64,000 nt of DNA from Desmodesmus armatus. Taxonomy: Eukaryota; Chlorophyta; Chlorophyceae; Sphaeropleales; Scenedesmaceae. The notes beneath the pieces were generated by a model. That model was not told where the DNA came from, ran no database searches, and worked only from the letters and a program-made list of their open reading frames with translations. The position numbers and the translations under genes were made by a program. The stretch is from NCBI GenBank assembly GCA_007449985.2, contig VIIQ02000574.1:1364001-1428000 (forward strand), given 5' to 3'. Position 1 is the first letter of the stretch. Each line of letters opens with the position of its first letter. Of the stretch, positions 50,408-62,204 are shown piece after piece.

Positions 50408-52058
50408 GGGGCTATAGACAAAAAAGCAGTCCCGTTACTGCACCTGCCTGTTGCGGCGTGCACCGTCTGGCGCGGTGCACAGTCTGTTTGGCACTGGGTG
50501 TGTAGGGGCTGTAGACAAAAAAGCAGTCCCGCTACTGCACCTGCCTGTTGCGGCGTGCACCGTCTGATGCGGTGCACAGTCTGTTTGGCACTGGGTGTGT
50601 AGAGGCTATAGACATAAAAGCGGTCCCGCTACTGCACCTGCCTGTTGCGGCGTGCACCGTCTGATGCGGTGCACAGTCTGTTTGGCACTGGGTGTGTAGG
50701 GGCTATAGACACAAAAGCAGTCCCGTTACTGCACCTGCCTGTTGCGGCGTGCACCGTCTGATGCGGTGCACAGTCTGTTTGGCACTGGGTGTGTAGGGGC
50801 TATAGACACAAAAGCAGTCCCGTTACTGCACCTGCCTGTTGCGGCGTGCACCGTCTGATGCGGTGCACAGTCTGTTTGGCACTGGGTGTGTAGGGGCTAT
50901 AGACACAAAAGCAGTCCCGTTACTGCACCTGCCTGTTGCTGCGTGCACCGTCTGATGCGGTGCACAGTCTGTTTGGCACTGGGTGTGTAGGGGCTATAGA
51001 CACAAAAGCGGTCCCGTTACTGCACTTGGCTGTTGCGGCGTGCACCGTCTGATGCGGTGCACAGTCTGTTTGGCACTGGGTGTGTAGAGGCTATAGACAA
51101 AAAAGCAGTCCCGTTACTGCACCTGCCTGTTGCGGCGTGCACCGTCTGATGCGGTGCACAGTCTGTTTGGCACTGGGTGTGTAGAGGCTATAGACACAAA
51201 AGCGGTCCCGTTACTGCACCTGCCTGTTGCGGCGTGCACCGTCTGATGCGGTGCACAGTCTGTTTGGCACTGGGTGTGTAGGGGCTATAGACAAAAAAGC
51301 AGTCCCGTTACTGCACCTGCCTGTTGCGGCGTGCACCGTCTGATGCGGTGCACAGTCTGTTTGGCACTGGGTGTGTAGGGGCTATAGACACAAAAGCGGC
51401 CCCGTTACTGCACCGGCCTGTTGCGGCGTGCACCGTCTGATGCGGTGCACAGTCTGTTTGGCACTGGGTGTGTAGGGGCTATAGACACAAAAGCGGCCCC
51501 GTTACTGCACCTGCCTGTTGCGGCGTGCACCGTCTGATGCGGTGCACAGTCTGTTTGGCACTGGGTGTGTAGAGGCTATAGACACAAAAGCGGTCCCGCT
51601 ACTGCACCTGCCTGTTGCGGCGTGCACCGTCTGATGCGGTGCACAGTCTGTTTGGCACTGGGTGTGTAGGGGCTATAGACACAAAAGCAGTCCCGTTACT
51701 GCACCTGCCTGTTGCGGCGTGCACCGTCTGATGCGGTGCACAGTCTGTTTGGCACTGGGTGTGTAGGGGCTATAGACACAAAAGCAGTCCCGTTGCTGCA
51801 CCTGCCTGTTGCGGTGTGCATCGTCTGATGCGGTGCACAGTGTTTGGCACTGGGTGTGTAGGGGCTATAGGCACAAAGCAGTCCCGCTACTGCACCTGCC
51901 TGTTGCGACGTGCACCGTCTGGCGCGGTGCACAGTCTGTTTGGCACTGGGTGTGTAGGGGCTATAGGCACAAAAACTGTCCCGCTACTGCACCTGCCTGT
52001 TGCGGCGTGCACCGTCTGATGCGGTGCACAGTCTGTTTGGCACTGGGTGTGTAGGGGC
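50408..52058. repeat. 97-bp tandem satellite, about 17 units
   Basis: GTCTGTTTGGCACTGGGTG recurs every 97 bp from 50482 (50579, 50676, 50773 and so on) to 52030. Units are nearly identical, differing mostly at single sites (CGCTACTG or CGTTACTG, CAAAAAAG or CACAAAAG). The last three, near 51781-52058, carry small deletions and more changes. Each unit contains GTGCACCG-TCTGATG-CGGTGCAC, an 8-bp inverted repeat with a 7-nt loop. No gene is encoded. Confidence 0.95.
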
Positions 52059-52656
52059 TTTGCAAAATGCTTAGGGGCACGTCTAGCAAGGGGGGGGGGG
52101 CACAAGGCAGGCTTGGATAGAAAGGTAAGTTTGGCCCTGCCTGGTTGGCAGCCACATGAGGCTGACAAGCCCTGTGTGGTGGAAGTTCGATCCTTCCATG
52201 GTGCCAATATGCAGTGTGGTGAGGGTTGCATAGAAACGACCTAGCCATGACCTGGTGCCTAGCTTCAAGTTGCCTCCTAGCTGGGTGTTACAGCAAGTTG
52301 GTTGTTGGTGCTGTGACAGGCAAAGAGAACTACTTGACCACTGGACTGCGAACAAAGACAAACTCAAAGACATAGTGACCATGTGGCTGTATGCTGTGCT
52401 CTTATAATTGTAGACCCACAACCTTAGAACTATGTACTAGACACGACAGCATCAGCTGTTACAACTTGTCACACCCCCTCAACAGTTCCTGTCAAGCCGG
52501 CGCTGTGCCACTCGTCAGTGGTACCAGCCAGCGCTGCCAACGTCCTAACTTGTGCGGCAACAGGCAGCAAGCCTGATCCCATATGCCACAGTGACACTAC
52601 CACGTGCATCAAGGCTAGTGCTACCTGCGACCCTGGCGCACTCTGCACGATGTCCA
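52059..52656. other. Intergenic region between satellite and SDR gene
   Basis: Holds a G run at 52091-52100 and the 3' UTR of the minus-strand SDR. No gene is recognised. Confidence 0.4.
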
Positions 52657-55600
52657 TCAAGAAACCATGGACACGTCATCAACCCCCGCTGGTGCTAGCA
52701 GCCCAGTCATGGCAGGATGGCGCTGCTTGAGGCCACCATCCACCATGCTGGTGTACTGTGTGCTGCTGCCACCCACTGCCATGCTGGCTGGGATAGTATC
52801 CATGGTCTCATTGCCCTTTGTGCTGTTTGTCACCGCACTGCCACCTCCGCTGCCTGCGCTGCTCAGGCCCAGCTCACCCTCAACCTGCAGCCAGGAATTG
52901 TGTTGACTTCAATATTCTATCTGTCTGTCACAGCAAGAGCCAGGATGCATGTAGAATGTATACCCGACTGCCTAGCCATGTGGCATCGTTTCCCCAGTTG
53001 CACCAACACAGACGCCAGCTACCTGTAGCCTGCTGCTCCCTCAACAACTGCACGTGCAGTACTACTGGCACGGCAATGCCCTTGCACCAAGGGATGCTGT
53101 TGTCCAGGCCTCACCTGTGTGATAATGTCCAGGGTAGTGTCATACAACCGCTTGCATGCCGTACTGTTGTAGGCCCAGGGGTTGAGCACCCAGCAGCGGG
53201 TGGTGTTGAAGAAGTTGATGGGCCCACCCAGAATGTTGAACAGGTAGGCAGGGCCATAGTAGATGAGGCGGCCGCCAAACAATGTGCGGTTGATCCTGTC
53301 GATGATGCCGTGGGGTGTTGGTGAGCTGCTGATGCCTGTAAGACTGGGCTCAATGGACGCCTGCAGGGAGGGGGGCATACAAGGGAGGTGGTGTGTCGTT
53401 GTAGTAGAACAGTGGGGCCAGGCAGGTGGGTGTGGGAACCCGCTGACTGTTATGGAGCTGAGCTTGCAGGTAGAGGATGGCTTGGGCAGGTGTCGACTGC
53501 AAGCTGCACTGCACTGGTCCAGTGGACCTGTGCCAGCCTCATGCAAGTCTGGCCGGCAAAGAGAAGCATGCACAAGTGACACAAGTAAAGCGATCAACGC
53601 CATTATGCAGCTGTTGTCAGACGATCTTTGCTGCAACACGCATACACTACCATAACACAGGCACTCACATAGATGCTGCTGATGGCCCCAGATTTGACAG
53701 GCTGGCCGCAGCCTATCCAGGGTGCCACCGAGCGCACTTTGGACACAACCCAGCTGAACAAGTATTTATCATCAGACTTGAGGTACCATGTGGAGTCAGC
53801 AATGCCAGGATGGACTGCACACAGCACAGCAGCACATGCGCAGGCCATATTGGATTGACACACAATGACAGCAGGGGTTCAGCTCCAGGGGGGTTGCTGA
53901 CCCTTTTCTTTCAGCCCTCACAGGAGATTGATGTGGTAGCCCCTGTTCCTGTGCCTGTTGTGACAGCACTGACGTCCCGTCAAAGCAGATTGATCTTACA
54001 AAGAAGGCCCTGTCTTCTTGAAAGGAAGGCTATGTTTGCAGGCGGCAGCTCCTGGCCGGCAGTACAGCAACTTTTTCTGTGTGCGCCACAAACACCCTTC
54101 AGTCGATTGGCTTCACGGTGGTCACCTCTACCTGGAGGAATAATAGCAGGGCTGACACATGTGGCCACAACCTCCCATACCTGCAATGACGCCCACCCCT
54201 GTTCCCTCCAGGCGCCTTGCCAGCTCGCGTGTGGTGGCCATCAGGATGAAAGTCTTGGACATTACATAGGAGCGCTCACCACCGTCAGGCAGGCTCTGAC
54301 CACGCAGGTTGTCCTGCAGGAACCACACGAGCATGCCACACACACATTGAAGCCAACGAGTGACAGCAAGTACTATGCAGCATGCGGCCTTGTCTTGAGA
54401 GCTTGGTGACATCGACAGCATGTCGGCACAACGTCAAGCAGATCATAAGGATGCTCCAGCATCAGCCCCAACAAACCACAGAGGATGCAAAGGTAGTGTC
54501 CCGTCCGTTTCAGGACTGGCAGCCAGGAGCATGAGACTTTGTTGAAGCCGGGCTTCAGCGCAATGCATGCACACACGCCTGGCTGGTGAGTAGGCCCTTG
54601 CCGCTATGGGGTCAATCCGGTGCTACCCTACCCAGGGGATGGTGCGTGTGAACAGGATGGGTCCCAGCAGCTCAGACACAGATGCCACGTTGATAATCCT
54701 GCGAAGTAGCGGGCAGCAGCGGCAGCGCTGGTGGCTGTTGCTCCTCCACCGGCACAAAAGAAACTGTCCAGGTGTAACAGCATATGCCACATGGCATGTG
54801 CACTGCAGCCTGCAGTGAGTGCGTCTGAACATCGGGCCAGCTAGTGGTGGGTTCACTGAGCGTAGCACCTACTGTTGGTACAACACACAGTCAACTTCCA
54901 GTCTGCTATCCGACCTTTCGCTATGGGGCTGCCCCCGACAACTTACAGATGCACACAGGTGATGTGCACTTTGGGGCGGCTTGCGCTCCAGCCAGCCATC
55001 CACCCAGCCACCAACCCGTGCATGGCCACCCACTGACATACCTTTCTACCCTGCCACCCAGCCACCGACACACCCGTCTGCGCAGCCACCCACCTTGCTG
55101 GTGCGCTGGCCTTGAGGTCGTCCATCAGCAGCTGTGTGAGGTAGAAGGGACCAAAGTAGTTGGAGGCGATGGTGCGCTCAAATTCACAGTCCACAATCTT
55201 GTACTCCTGCAATGCAATGCGCATCCAACAACAGCTCAATGATCGCCAACAGCTAGTGACAGTGGTTGGCAGCACAAGACACTGGAACGCTGCACCATAA
55301 ACTGAATTCAAACATGTGGAACCTTGAGGTCCCTGGCAGCTGGAGAGGTTCCAGAAGCCAGACCTGCAGGCTCATGCACTGACTGCTGCACTGCGGGGTA
55401 CTGCATTGAGACCTGCTGAAGGTTTGGAAGCACCAACTGCTAGGCAGCAGCCTCTCAGTGTCGTCGCCGCGACGATAGATAGTATCTAGATAGATCTGCA
55501 GATCTGCAGATCTGCCATACCTTGAGGTGCTCGCCTGCATTGTTGACCAGCACATGCAGGCCCGGCAGGCCCAGCTTGTGGAAGTCATCAACAAACCGCC

Positions 55601-56788
55601 TGCAGGATGACAAAGCCCATGCGTGAAAGACACGTACAATTGTCAAAAGGAACTCTGTTACCGCCAACTCGAGGGCTGCCAGTGGTGGCACGCAAGGCCA
55701 CGGCTCCTGCCCACAAGCAGACTACCTCCTGACAGGACTATACCGCGCTGCATATGTAAACTGGCACGCTCAACGCTGTTACAGCATCATATCAGGCAAG
55801 GGCTGTTCACCTGATGGTGCGGAACTCCTCAAAGTCGACCTGCAGCACAATCAGGCGCCTGGCTGCCTCCCCCAAGGGGCCGTGTGTGGCTGTGTCCTTG
55901 AGGATGTCCTCACGAGCCAGGTGGCCATGCTCCTGCACAGCACAGGCAGCCCCCACCACGATGTCAGCGGTGTGCACACTGAGAAGTGGTGAAAGGTACC
56001 ATGTTGTCTTACATTTGCTGGGTGCAGTTGCATTGCAGCTGGTTCTGCTGAAGCTGCTCCAACCAACAGCAAGGCTTGCAAAAGCACGACTGCCACGTCA
56101 CTAGAAGCGAACAACGCACAGCACGTGCAATGCACTGTACGACGCTCACTGGTACCAGGGGGCCATACTGCCAGTGGTGGGCTGATGTCAGCACACCACC
56201 CTTTATGTCCAGCAAGCGCTACCCTACAGTGCACCCAGCTTACCAATGAACGACAGGCCATGACAACAGTTGCTCCTTGCTGCAGCAGACACAACAGGGA
56301 GGTTGAGCAAAACGCTGCAGCGATGGCAGCCTGGATGCGTTTGGATAGTACTAGGAGATAGTCCACGGTAGGGTTCGCTCCTTATCTCCAAATAGTCCCC
56401 CGTCGCATTCTCACACGACACTTGCATCAATGGTCAGCTGCTTTCTGTGCTGCTAGCGGATAGTATCTGCATCCGGACCTGCAGGAGTGCCTTGGTGGTC
56501 TCAAGGCCCAGGCCGGTATTGGCACCAGTCACGATGGCTACTTTGTTGCGCAACATAGATGGGTACACGGCCACGCCAGCACGCCAGCCAAACCAGTCAG
56601 CAAGCAACCTGCAGCGTCCAGCATTTGGGCGCAATGCACACAGTCAACCTCCAAGGGGAGTTCCTCAGGATGGCGCTACAGCTGCTGTCTCAGTGGATGG
56701 CTGCTGATACTTACCATGCCACTGTGGTGATAATTCTATTGAGCATGTCACGGAGGAACCCCTCCTGTGGTGCCATAGGGCACGGCAT
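52657..56788 (-). CDS. Short-chain dehydrogenase/reductase, left paralogue
   Basis: Eleven minus-strand exons in phase: 56788-56715, 56608-56479, 56279-56244, 55932-55811, 55599-55521, 55206-55094, 54698-54632, 54313-54181, 53814-53669, 53360-53115, 52884-52657, giving 457 residues. The N-terminus has a hydrophobic stretch, then the Rossmann motif KVAIVTGANTGLG, VLVNNAG, NVASVSE and the catalytic YVMSK. It resembles retinol dehydrogenase, WWOX and TIC32-type SDRs that use NAD(P)H; the substrate is unknown. The C-terminal 150 residues beyond the SDR core are shared with the right paralogue. It lies head to head with it, starts 322 bp apart. The intron between 55094 and 54698 is absent from the right copy. 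No frameshift is seen. Confidence 0.88.
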
Positions 56789-56825
56789 TCTGCTGTTGTG
56801 CCTGGCAGTTCTGACGAGTTGGCTG

Positions 56826-57062
56826 CTACTTCGTGGGAGTAGATGGCAACGTTTTCCTGTATGTAATTCGGAGTAAAGACCGTTTGAATTTTGCCTTGTG
56901 ATGCACTCTGCTGTGTGCACAACCCGCATTGCGCTTCCGCGGTGGCGTCACCGGTACGTCATCATCGTCCGTCACGACCGCCGTGCGAGGTTTGTCTGGT
57001 TGAGCAGCAGCCAAGAAATTCCTGATCGTCCCTTCATATAGTTCATTGGGATTCAACCGCAC
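56826..57062 (-). other. Orphan open frame between the two SDR starts
   Basis: A minus frame (NPNELYEGTIRNFLAAAQPD, then VVTDDDDVPVTPPRKRNAG) is more protein-like than its surroundings and is preceded by a CAG acceptor-like site at 57063-57065. I recognise no family and cannot link it in phase to the left SDR. It may be an exon remnant or chance. Confidence 0.25.
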
Positions 57063-57110
57063 CTGTCTGTGCTATCACATAATTTTCCACCAAGCACAAG
57101 GGCAGCAACA

Positions 57111-60100
57111 ATGTCAGTCATACTTGACCATGGGGCAAGGCTTCTGAAAAGTGCAATCAGAGGGATGATCACCACCGTTGCATGGTGAGGAAAAGCTTGC
57201 TGTGGGTGTGTGTAGTCTGTTACCTGTAATTGTGGGCAGTCCACCGCCCCCTCGTCCAGATTGCCCTTGCCGCACAGGCCTGGGCATACCCTAAATTTGG
57301 ACCAGCACTTGAACAACTTGTTGACCCAGTGTGTGTACCTGTGCTGCTCCACCTCCCCTCCCCCACTAACACACACGGCCATGTATGCTCTGCAAAAATC
57401 ACCTACAAATGGGTATTGCTGCAGCAAGAATGCACTAAAGCCTGCATTGCCACTGCAGGTTCCTGGCTGATTGGATGGGCTGGCGTGCGGGCTTGGCCGT
57501 GTACCCCCCAACGCTGCGGGGCAAGGTGGCTATCGTGACTGGAGCCAACTCTGGGATAGGCCTTGAGACTACCAAGGCACTGCTGCAGGTCCGGCGCGGC
57601 CACTGACACTGGCTGTCAACAGCCGGCAGATCTGCTACCAGTAGACGACTGATTTTGACCCAAACATACACCCTCCTGTCCAGGGAACGAAAGCGTGAAT
57701 GCATGTGTCCTGCTGCCTTATTAGATAGTCATCGTGGTGTGCATGTTTGAAGTCTCAGGTCGTCCAACATTGGGAAGCCATCACTGTATTTGTGTGTTTC
57801 TGTTGCTGTGCTCATGCTTGCAGCAAGGGGCAACGGTTATAATGGCTTGCCGCAACCTGGTGAGTGCAGTCAGATAGTTGGAAGTGCCAGTACTACTGTT
57901 GTTCCTAATAGGAATAGCCCACACAGCCACTTCTAAGGAGGGGCAGTACCGTTGTCCCAATGACAGGTGCTGCCGTGCGCGTGCCAACGCGGCGTTGCAC
58001 CCTGGCTGGTGTGCATTGGCACGCTATCCAACGTTACAAAAACAGCAAGGCTTGCTTACTCGTACTGGAAGCGCAGTCCTATCACTAGTATTAGTAATCA
58101 GTACTGAGGAGGGTCTCAGCTGTCGCTGTTGGCATCCTCATCGTAGCTGCGCTGCTGGAGGTACCCCTGTTGACCGTGCAATGCATTGCACGGTGCTGTG
58201 CACACATGCAGGAGAAGGCCAACACAGCACGTGACGACATCCTGGCTGACACCAACAACCATGGTGAGGTGGGAGCTGCAGACAGCAGGCTGAAGGTGAT
58301 GCGCCTCGACGTGGAAGACTTCCACATGGTCAGGTGAGCCAATACTTTGTCGTGCACAATTCAGATATATACTCTATAGGGTGCACGTTCGCCACTGGCC
58401 ACGCGGTGTGATGCCATGTGTTAAGCAGAGAAGATACAAGTATAGCTAGCATGTGTGTAACTTACACTTGAAGTTACCATCACGATGTGATTACCAGATG
58501 TGACTACCATCATTGTTGCCATGCATGCTGAGCCGCCTTGGAGGTGCCTTTGCTGCTGGGGCTACAATGTTGTGGCAGCCACACGTATGCATGTCATCGT
58601 GGCAGCATGAGGCTGCCTGGTCCAGGGCTCAATGATGCAGCCCAGTGAATTGCCTCCTGCTGGCAAGCCCAAAAAGCACGGTCGAGTGTGTGTGCTTTGA
58701 GTGAATGCCGCCCAGTGACAGTGTTCGGGGTAACCTGCATTGTGCTGTGCAGGCGGTTTGTTGATGACTTCCACAAGTTGGGCCTGCCGGGCCTGCATGT
58801 GCTGGTCAACAACGCGGGCGTGCACCTGATGGTAAGAATGCACACTGTGCCCAAAACTGCAAGGGCCACTCTGTGATAATGCTGTCCGGCTTGGCTGCCC
58901 GGAATCAGTGCTGAATCAAGTAAATAATCAATTCTAGTGCGGTCTCTGCCTCTGCCAGGTGTGGCACATTGAGGCACGAGACTGTCTTGCTGTTGTCACC
59001 ATGATGTCCTGCTGTGCAGCCCTACAAACACGTGGATTGCGGCTTTGAGCGCAATATTGCGGCCAACTACTTTGCTCCCTTCTACCTCACCCAGCTGCTG
59101 CTGGAGGACATGAAGGCCAGCGCTCCAGCAAGGGTTGTCAATGTGGCGTCAGTTGGCGAGGCCTTTGGCCTGCGCTACATGCGCAACATCCCATGGGTGC
59201 GTTTACGCCCTACTAAGGGCCGATGGCCAACCCGCAGTGGACAACAGACCCTGACCTGAACAATCTTCTGACATGCAATGTGCATAGTGCTGTACTTGAC
59301 ACGGTTGGGCAGAGAATCGGTGGCACTGCATGATGGCAGTGCACCAGCAAGGTGTCTATGGAACCTCCATTTAGAGAGTCTCCAATGTGTGTTACAGTGT
59401 GAGTAGGCCTTGCGCAGCACCACAGTGTCATGATCGGGAATGCTGTACACGCCACCGTACCAGGAGAGTCTCTGGGCTAGGCATGGTGTGGCGCGTGTTA
59501 CCAACTCACCCACTGGTCATGTGTCATGGTTGTGGGCGCAGGACGACCTGCGTGGCCGCAACCTGCCTGACAGTGGTGAGCGTGCGTACGCCCTGTCCAA
59601 GTCATACATGCTGATGGCCAACCGGGAGCTGGCCAAGCACCTGGAGGGTACAGGGGTGGAGGTCATTGCAGGTGAGCCGCACCGACGTCAGTATCGCCTG
59701 TGCATGGTGTATGTACACCGTGCCAGGCAGGCAGCAGATTGTGAGACTTGCAGGATTGTGTCGAAAAGCTGCATTCCTTACTTCACTTGTTCAACAAGTG
59801 AAGTAAGGAATGCATGACTGACATACCCTGCCCAGGCTGGGCAGGGTATGTCGGTCATGCAGACAATTCACCCAGAAGTGCTGACAGGCAGACCCGGCGA
59901 TAGTGCCGGCGGCAGCAGCACAATGCTGCATATCACCAGCGTTCATTGTTTTCAGTGATGATTGTGTTGTCTCCATGCTGCAGTGCACCCTGGTGTGACC
60001 GACTCCAGCTGGTACCTCAAGGCTGACACACAGAGCTACACTTTCAGCTGGGTGATTGAACGCGTGCGCTCAGTGGCACCCTTCATTGGCGTTGGACAGC

Positions 60101-61312
60101 CAACCCGCTCAGGAGCTATCAGCAGCATCTATGTGAGTGCCACTGCGCTGTGTAAAACTACTGCGGGAATAATATAGGGTAGACGTAGTCTAGTAGAATC
60201 CCATGCCCAGCCTCTGCAACAGTGGTTCCTTTGTTCTGTAGAACCGCAAGGCGGGCTGCCGCTGTACAGCTGCACGACCATTATGGCATGGGCGGAATGC
60301 AGCGACTGCCAGCAGTGCTGTCGCAGCGACACAACAGCAGGTGACGCAGCGGGGCATACTATGGCACGCATGCAGCGCCTTTGCAGGGGTTGCAACAGCT
60401 GATCAGTTGCTTGCGGGTGCTATGACTCTGCCCGCCCCCCTCCTCCTGTCTCTGACCACTGCTGTCATGCATGATTCCCCTGCATGGTGTGCTCCCTGCA
60501 GGCGTCCATTGAGCCCAGCCTTACAGGCATCAGTAGCTCACCAACACCCCACGGCATCATCGACAGGATCAACCGCACACTGTTTGGAGGCCGCCTGATC
60601 TACTATGGCCCTGCCTACCTCATCAACCTGCTGGCTGGACCCATCAACTTCTTCAACACCAGCCAATGCTTCCCAGTGAGGCGCTCCTTGACAGGCCATA
60701 ACAATCATGCATGTGCACCGTTGTGATGCGGGGTGGCGATGTCCTGCTCAGCACTACTACTAGTTTCAGGCAATGCTTTGTTGCAAGCTGCTGCATCAAC
60801 AGTCTCCCACGACCATGGCAAGCTGAGCAGTAGGCATTTTTTCCATGGTCACAAAGTTGTGTACAGAATTGTGCTGCAGTCAGGCTAGCCCATGGACAGT
60901 GAAGCACTTGAAGAAATTGTATGTCACTGACTATCTCTCTGCCTGTCGTTTATGTGGGGTTGCAGGTCAACCCTGGTGCTACAGCCAGGCTGCCTGCAAG
61001 AGGCTGTACCAGATGTCACTCGACATGGTCAGTGAGGTGGAGAGTGCAACAGCCCAGACAGCCACACAGAACACACCCGCCGGACAAGCAAACACAGCGG
61101 CTGCACCTGCTGCCAGCAACGACAACGGCGATGACAGCAGCAACAGCCCCGTGCCTGCTGACAGTGCAGCCACCCCCAGTGTGAAGGTTGCCTCATATGA
61201 CGAGGGGGTGCATGCAACTCTGAAGCAGCGCCAGCAGGCTGCTGCCCCTATGGGTGTGGAGGAGGTGTACACAGTGCTGTCAGCAGAGGCACTGCCTCTC
61301 AAGGGCTCATGA
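57111..61312 (+). CDS. Short-chain dehydrogenase/reductase, right paralogue
   Basis: Ten exons: 57111-57184, 57459-57588, 57824-57859, 58212-58333, 58753-58831, 59020-59196, 59542-59671, 59984-60132, 60502-60675, 60966-61312, about 472 residues. Motifs: KVAIVTGANSGIG (cofactor), VLVNNAG, NVASVGE and YALSK (catalytic Tyr-Lys). Exons 1-5 have exactly the same lengths as in the left paralogue (74, 130, 36, 122, 79), which proves common origin. Exon 6 is one piece where the left gene has an intron. The last exon lacks one C: AACCCTGG at 60969-60976, where the left gene has AACCCCTGG. The frame is lost there and resumes as WCYSQAACKRLY. The C-terminal tail is Ala/Thr/Pro-rich. Intron 7 contains two adjacent palindromes. 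Confidence 0.87.
59771..59813. repeat. Near-perfect palindrome 1 in SDR intron 7
   Basis: Arms of 21 bp, GCATTCCTTACTTCACTTG plus TT, pair perfectly around a single C at 59792. Confidence 0.93.
59814..59858. repeat. Near-perfect palindrome 2 in SDR intron 7
   Basis: Arms of 21 bp (59814-59834 and 59838-59858) pair with one mismatch around GGC. The core is GACATACCCTGCCCA. It directly abuts palindrome 1 with no gap. Confidence 0.93.
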
Positions 61313-62204
61313 GCGCTGCACGCTTGCAGCAGGAGCTTGATACCTGCAGCCTCCTTCCCTGCTGCCTCATGGCGGTGCACATGCACTGTCAAGCGTAGAT
61401 GTGACGACAGCCTGCCAATGCAGTTGAAGTGACATCTGCTTTGAACGCTTTGCCTGTGTTTTGTGAGGTGATGGAGATGAGGTGGTGCAGCTTTGGCCAT
61501 TTTGTCATTGGTATGGCTTCTGGCGAGTTGTCGGTTGTTGGCGTCCATGCAGGAAGAGTTGTGTGCACCATTCGAGTTGGTGATGTTGCATGCTGTCTAT
61601 GCTGCCCAATTTGTGACAGCTTCAGCATTGATGCTGATATCATGCCAAGTCCAGCATGCATGCAGCAGTGAAGTGCAACTGTTTAAAGGTGCAAGTGATG
61701 ATGTATGCTGTGTACCTCAAGTACCCTGGGACGCAGCATTTGTTGGCATGCTGTGCCCATTCGTATGCGTGAATGTGATGTGACTTGACCGACGTGTTGA
61801 CACTTACTAAGTAGGTAGTACCTTTGTGGCTGCCCAAAGCGGCAGCAATTAGTTTCCAACACACTAGCTGTAACAGGGCAAGCAATACTGGTCGTTATTT
61901 GACAATATAGGGTTGTGGGTATAACACCATGCTGTAACAGAGCAGTTGTCACTGACAAATTTGGCCCAATGTGTGCCAATATGAAGTTGCTGGTAAAATT
62001 TGACAGGCCATGCATGGCCTGTTAGTGTCACAACTTGACTACAGCTTTCTGCTTAGTCAAGAGTGGGAGTTGGGAAAAGGGAGCTGAGGTCACAGTCTGT
62101 TCCATCACATGTACAGCAGCCATGACTTGCCACACACGACGCTTGCCCACTTGCTGACAAGTGCAGTTGCACCGTTTCAACAGCCACAGCACACAGTGCG
62201 CACA
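61313..62204. other. Convergent intergenic region
   Basis: Holds the 3' UTR of the right SDR (+) and of the coiled-coil gene (-). TGTAA signals occur near 61870 and 61931 on the plus strand. No gene is recognised. Confidence 0.4.

Noticed and set aside
50408..52058. CRISPR array
   Set aside because: Units are contiguous and uniform with no variable spacers, and the genome is eukaryotic.
52155..52210. tRNA-like T arm (GGAAG-TTCGATC-CTTCC)
   Set aside because: No matching acceptor 5' strand, D arm or anticodon arm lies upstream; at most a decayed SINE or chance B box.
50344..52250. Open frames across the 97-bp satellite
   Set aside because: They repeat the same peptide because the DNA is a tandem array; no start, splice or family evidence.
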